DNA from: Candidatus Melainabacteria bacterium | GTDB lineage: Bacteria; Actinomycetota; Actinomycetes; Mycobacteriales; Pseudonocardiaceae | DNA: 7,708 bases | Direction: 5' to 3' | Assembly: GCA_903970565.1 (NCBI GenBank) | Contig: CAJCJE010000111.1 | Coordinates: forward strand, 1-7,708 | Part shown: piece by piece, positions 6,217 to 7,708 of the stretch | Numbering within the stretch: position 1 is the first letter of the stretch | Layout: each line of letters starts with the position of its first letter | Position numbers and translations under genes: made by a program | Notes under the pieces: model-generated | The model's input: only the letters and a program-made list of their open reading frames with translations | Told to the model about the DNA's origin: nothing | Database searches by the model: none

Positions 6217-6595
6217 TTCGCTACCGTTCCTGGCGGCGTGTAAACAACAATACAGGATCAGGACGGGGTGACGCAGCGGGGTCATGTTCGCTGACTCTGC
6301 GCGGCCAGCGGTGCTCGAGCCAACACTGACCGTGGACACCCCGACTAGGGAGATTACGCACGTCCAACATTCGCAGGAATGCGCTACCTGGCGCGATCCC
6401 CACCCGTCATGATGGACTGGGAGACGATCGAGGGGCCTTCGGCTACGGAATGGAGTGATGCGGTCGCACCATGCAACAGCCTTGACCCAGAAGAGTGACG
6501 TTCAAGCAAAACATACGCGACGCTGCTCACTTTGACGTCACAACGGAGTAGCTCGGTCGTTTCCTGACCGGGGAAGGAGCAGGAGGGGTACGACG
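6217..6595. promoter_or_regulatory. Divergent intergenic region between tRNA-Val(CAC) and the ssgB-like gene
   Basis: No gene seen in these 379 bases. It must hold the minus-strand tRNA promoter and the ssgB-like promoter. The clearest structure is an inverted pair before ssgB: GTGACGTTCAA (6495-6505) and TTGACGTCAC (6532-6541), the second containing the perfect palindrome TGACGTCA. A TTGACC at 6482 could be a -35 box but I find no good partner. Operator function is speculative. Confidence 0.3.
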
Positions 6596-7021
6596 ATGCG
6601 AAACGACCACGTGACACTACGCGCAACTGCAGTTTTCGATCTGCTGGCGCCACGGTGTCCTGCGGTGCCTGTCCGGGTGGAGTTGCGCTACGACACCCGC
6701 GACCCATATGCGGTGGTTGCCGCTTTCCGGACCGGCAAGGCCGGCTGGGTGGAGTGGGTCTTTGCCCGCGATCTACTCGCGGACGGCCTGATCGCGGCCG
6801 CAGGCGAAGGAGATGTCCGAATTCGTCCTTCGGCAGACGATCCCGAGGTGGTCGTCGTCGAACTGAACTCGCCATCCGGACACGCGGTGTTCGAGGCCTC
6901 GGCCCAGGAGTTCGCCGACTTCCTGGACCGGACCTACGACGTCGTGCTGCCGGGCAACGAGCATCTCTGGGTCGATCTCGACGATGCGCTCGCGCAGATG
7001 ATCCCGAACGACCGGGGCTGA
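6596..7021 (+). CDS. ssgB: SsgA-family sporulation/cell division regulator, SsgB-like
   Basis: Cytoplasmic SsgA-like protein (SALP). In Streptomyces, SsgB works with SsgA to position FtsZ and start sporulation septa. The 141-residue product has the family core: VELRYDTRDPYAVVAAF near residues 28-44, then GWVEWVFARDLLADGL (50-65), VRIRPS (74-79), and a C-terminal segment FADFLDRTYDVVLPGNEHL. The length and absence of extra domains fit SsgB, the most widespread SALP; assigning it to SsgB rather than another SALP is from overall likeness and monocistronic setting. ATG 6596 has a strong AGGAGG at 6581-6586, nine bases upstream. A terminator follows at once, so it is transcribed alone. No TTA codon, hence no direct bldA dependence in the coding region. 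Base composition and codon use look chromosomal. Confidence 0.9.
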   Translation: MRNDHVTLRATAVFDLLAPRCPAVPVRVELRYDTRDPYAVVAAFRTGKAGWVEWVFARDLLADGLIAAAGEGDVRIRPSADDPEVVVVELNSPSGHAVFEASAQEFADFLDRTYDVVLPGNEHLWVDLDDALAQMIPNDRG

Positions 7022-7031
7022 TCATCACTGC

Positions 7032-7065
7032 CGGGGTGCCCATCAGATCCACTTAGGGCACCCCG
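7032..7065 (+). terminator. Terminator of the ssgB-like gene
   Basis: CGGGGTGCCC (7032-7041) pairs perfectly with GGGCACCCCG (7056-7065) around a 14-base loop, starting 11 bases after the stop codon and followed by ATTTG. It separates ssgB from the tRNA cluster. Confidence 0.75.
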
Positions 7066-7067
7066 AT

Positions 7068-7097
7068 TTGGAGCCCGGCAGGGGCTTCCGATAAAGT
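7068..7097 (+). promoter_or_regulatory. Possible promoter of the tRNA-Gly-Cys-Val cluster
   Basis: TTGGAG (7068-7073) and TAAAGT (7092-7097) are spaced by 18 bases; GATAAA (7090-7095) with 16 is an alternative register. Transcription would begin near 7104, about 42 bases before tRNA-Gly. It lies right after the ssgB terminator, where a promoter is needed. Confidence 0.4.
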
Positions 7098-7145
7098 TCT
7101 CCATGCGTCACAGAGAAGCCATCAAGCCAAAGCGTGACAAGCAAT

Positions 7146-7218
7146 GCGGACGTAGCGCAGTTGGTAGCGCATCACCTTGCCAAGGTGAGGGTCGCGGGTT
7201 CGAATCCCGTCGTCCGCT
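7146..7218 (+). tRNA. tRNA-Gly (anticodon GCC)
   Basis: Acceptor GCGGACG pairs with CGTCCGC, discriminator T at 7218. Anticodon stem TCACC/GGTGA closes the loop TTGCCAA with GCC at 7179-7181. T arm CGGGTTCGAATCCCG. CCA is not encoded. First gene of a three-tRNA cluster. Confidence 0.97.
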
Positions 7219-7278
7219 CGGTAGCGGCCCTTCACGGTCCAGGTTCGTCTCCTGCGAGGACTTGGGTCTTCAGGGAAC

Positions 7279-7350
7279 GGCGGAGTGGCCGAGTGGTTTA
7301 GGCAAGGGCCTGCAAAGCCCTGTACGCGGGTTCGATTCCCGCCTCCGCCT
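7279..7350 (+). tRNA. tRNA-Cys (anticodon GCA)
   Basis: Acceptor GGCGGAG pairs with CTCCGCC, discriminator T at 7350. Anticodon stem AGGGC/GCCCT closes the loop CTGCAAA with GCA at 7312-7314. T arm CGGGTTCGATTCCCG. CCA is not encoded. Only one base separates it from the following tRNA-Val, so the two are surely processed from one transcript. Confidence 0.97.
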
Positions 7351-7351
7351 C

Positions 7352-7426
7352 GGGTGATTAGCTCAGTGGGAGAGCGCTACCTTGACACGGTAGAGGTCAC
7401 TGGTTCAATCCCAGTATCGCCCACCA
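7352..7426 (+). tRNA. tRNA-Val (anticodon GAC), CCA encoded
   Basis: Acceptor GGGTGAT pairs with ATCGCCC with one T-G wobble, discriminator A at 7423, then CCA at 7424-7426. Anticodon stem CTACC/GGTAG closes the loop TTGACAC with GAC at 7384-7386. It is the only one of the four tRNAs here with genomic CCA, and a minus-strand recombinase-like frame runs into it. Confidence 0.97.
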
Positions 7427-7708
7427 AAACAGCCTTACTCGAACCATGGTCCACTACTGACCAGGCGAGTAGGTCTGTAGCGGTAAGATCAGTTAGCGCA
7501 GGCCCGTCCGACAGGACGGGCCTGTTGCTTTCTTGCTCCTGCTCGTCCCAGCTCAGCGTGTCGCTGCGCCGGTAGAACGTCCGGCTCCGCTCCTCAGCGG
7601 CGATCAGGTCTCCCAGCCCGTCTGTCAGGTCGTGGGCACTGACGACGGTTATGTCCCGCATGTCCAAGTACAACTTCGAGAAGATGACTTTGGTGAGGGC
7701 GTGCTTCA
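7377..7708 (-). CDS. C-terminal end of a probable serine-recombinase-type integrase, running into tRNA-Val(GAC)
   Basis: The frame enters from the right edge, so only the last 110 codons are seen. It begins HALTKVIFSKLYLDMRDITV, then SAHDLTDGLGDLIAAEERSR, a pattern like the tail of actinobacterial recombinase-family integrases (a strand-rich KLYLD segment followed by an acidic helix). The final residues GDTGIEPVTSTVSR are antisense tRNA-Val and the stop (7377-7379) lies in its anticodon stem. Ending inside a tRNA 3' half is what an integrase gene does when its element sits in that tRNA. Against a real gene over the whole length: the frame also crosses the terminator hairpin at 7499-7524, so the native stop may have been elsewhere before integration. 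Identity rests on a weak, short match. Confidence 0.45.
   Translation of the reverse strand, partial: KHALTKVIFSKLYLDMRDITVVSAHDLTDGLGDLIAAEERSRTFYRRSDTLSWDEQEQESNRPVLSDGPALTDLTATDLLAWSVVDHGSSKAVLVGDTGIEPVTSTVSR
7499..7532 (+). terminator. Terminator after the tRNA cluster
   Basis: CAGGCCCGTCC (7499-7509) pairs perfectly with GGACGGGCCTG (7514-7524), 11 base pairs with a GACA loop, followed by TTGCTTTC. A strong factor-independent terminator, 72 bases after tRNA-Val(GAC). Confidence 0.85.

Noticed and set aside
6109..6403. Minus-strand frames over tRNA-Val(CAC) and its upstream region
   Set aside because: They translate the tRNA and non-coding DNA, with no ribosome site and no similarity I recognise.
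7103..7575. Plus-strand frames running through the three tRNA genes
   Set aside because: Their peptides are translations of tRNA sequence, a known annotation artefact.

Overview
High-GC actinobacterial DNA. The strong G/C bias at third codon positions, the GGAG-type ribosome sites and an SsgB-type sporulation/cell-division regulator all point to a morphologically complex actinomycete. A member of the Pseudonocardiaceae (Saccharopolyspora/Amycolatopsis type) is my guess from protein flavour, not something I could test. The window spans the right end of a mobile-element region (about 1-6145) and a short piece of core chromosome (about 6145-7430), and it ends in what looks like the tail of a second element.

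Left part (1-3109) is a scrapyard of mobile genes. It opens with a nearly complete Tn554/RIT-type (TnpB-like) tyrosine recombinase that runs in from outside the window. This overlaps, by ATGA, a tnpC-like start that is cut short. Next comes a reverse-strand aminoglycoside-phosphotransferase-family gene with an in-frame amber stop. After it lies a second, diverged and frameshifted copy of the recombinase's 3' end, including the same ATGA junction and the first ~14 tnpC codons. That second tnpC start is joined to the C-terminal half of a PAPS-reductase-like (PP-loop family) protein, which is itself frameshifted. The phosphotransferase gene is therefore bracketed by two direct repeats of about 0.2 kb.

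Middle part (3106-6145) is an integration module: a small Cys/His-containing ORF of uncertain frame, a catalytic-domain-less serine-recombinase-type DNA-binding protein with a frameshifted C-terminus, an excisionase-like helix-turn-helix protein, a strong hairpin with a T-rich tail, and an intact tyrosine integrase. The integrase ends 118 bases from the 3' end of a tRNA-Val(CAC) gene on the opposite strand. That is the usual geometry of an element integrated into a tRNA 3' end. The other att site, and any replication or transfer genes, would lie left of the window.

Right part (6145-7708) holds chromosome: tRNA-Val(CAC) on the minus strand, an ssgB-like gene with its own terminator, and a tRNA-Gly(GCC)-Cys(GCA)-Val(GAC) cluster followed by a strong terminator. 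A minus-strand reading frame entering from the right edge resembles a serine-recombinase C-terminus and runs antisense through that terminator into tRNA-Val(GAC). This suggests a second integration from the other side, leaving the ssgB/tRNA block between two elements. Several genes in 2300-4100 carry single-base frameshifts, mostly in G/C runs, so either this part is decaying or the assembly has indel errors there.
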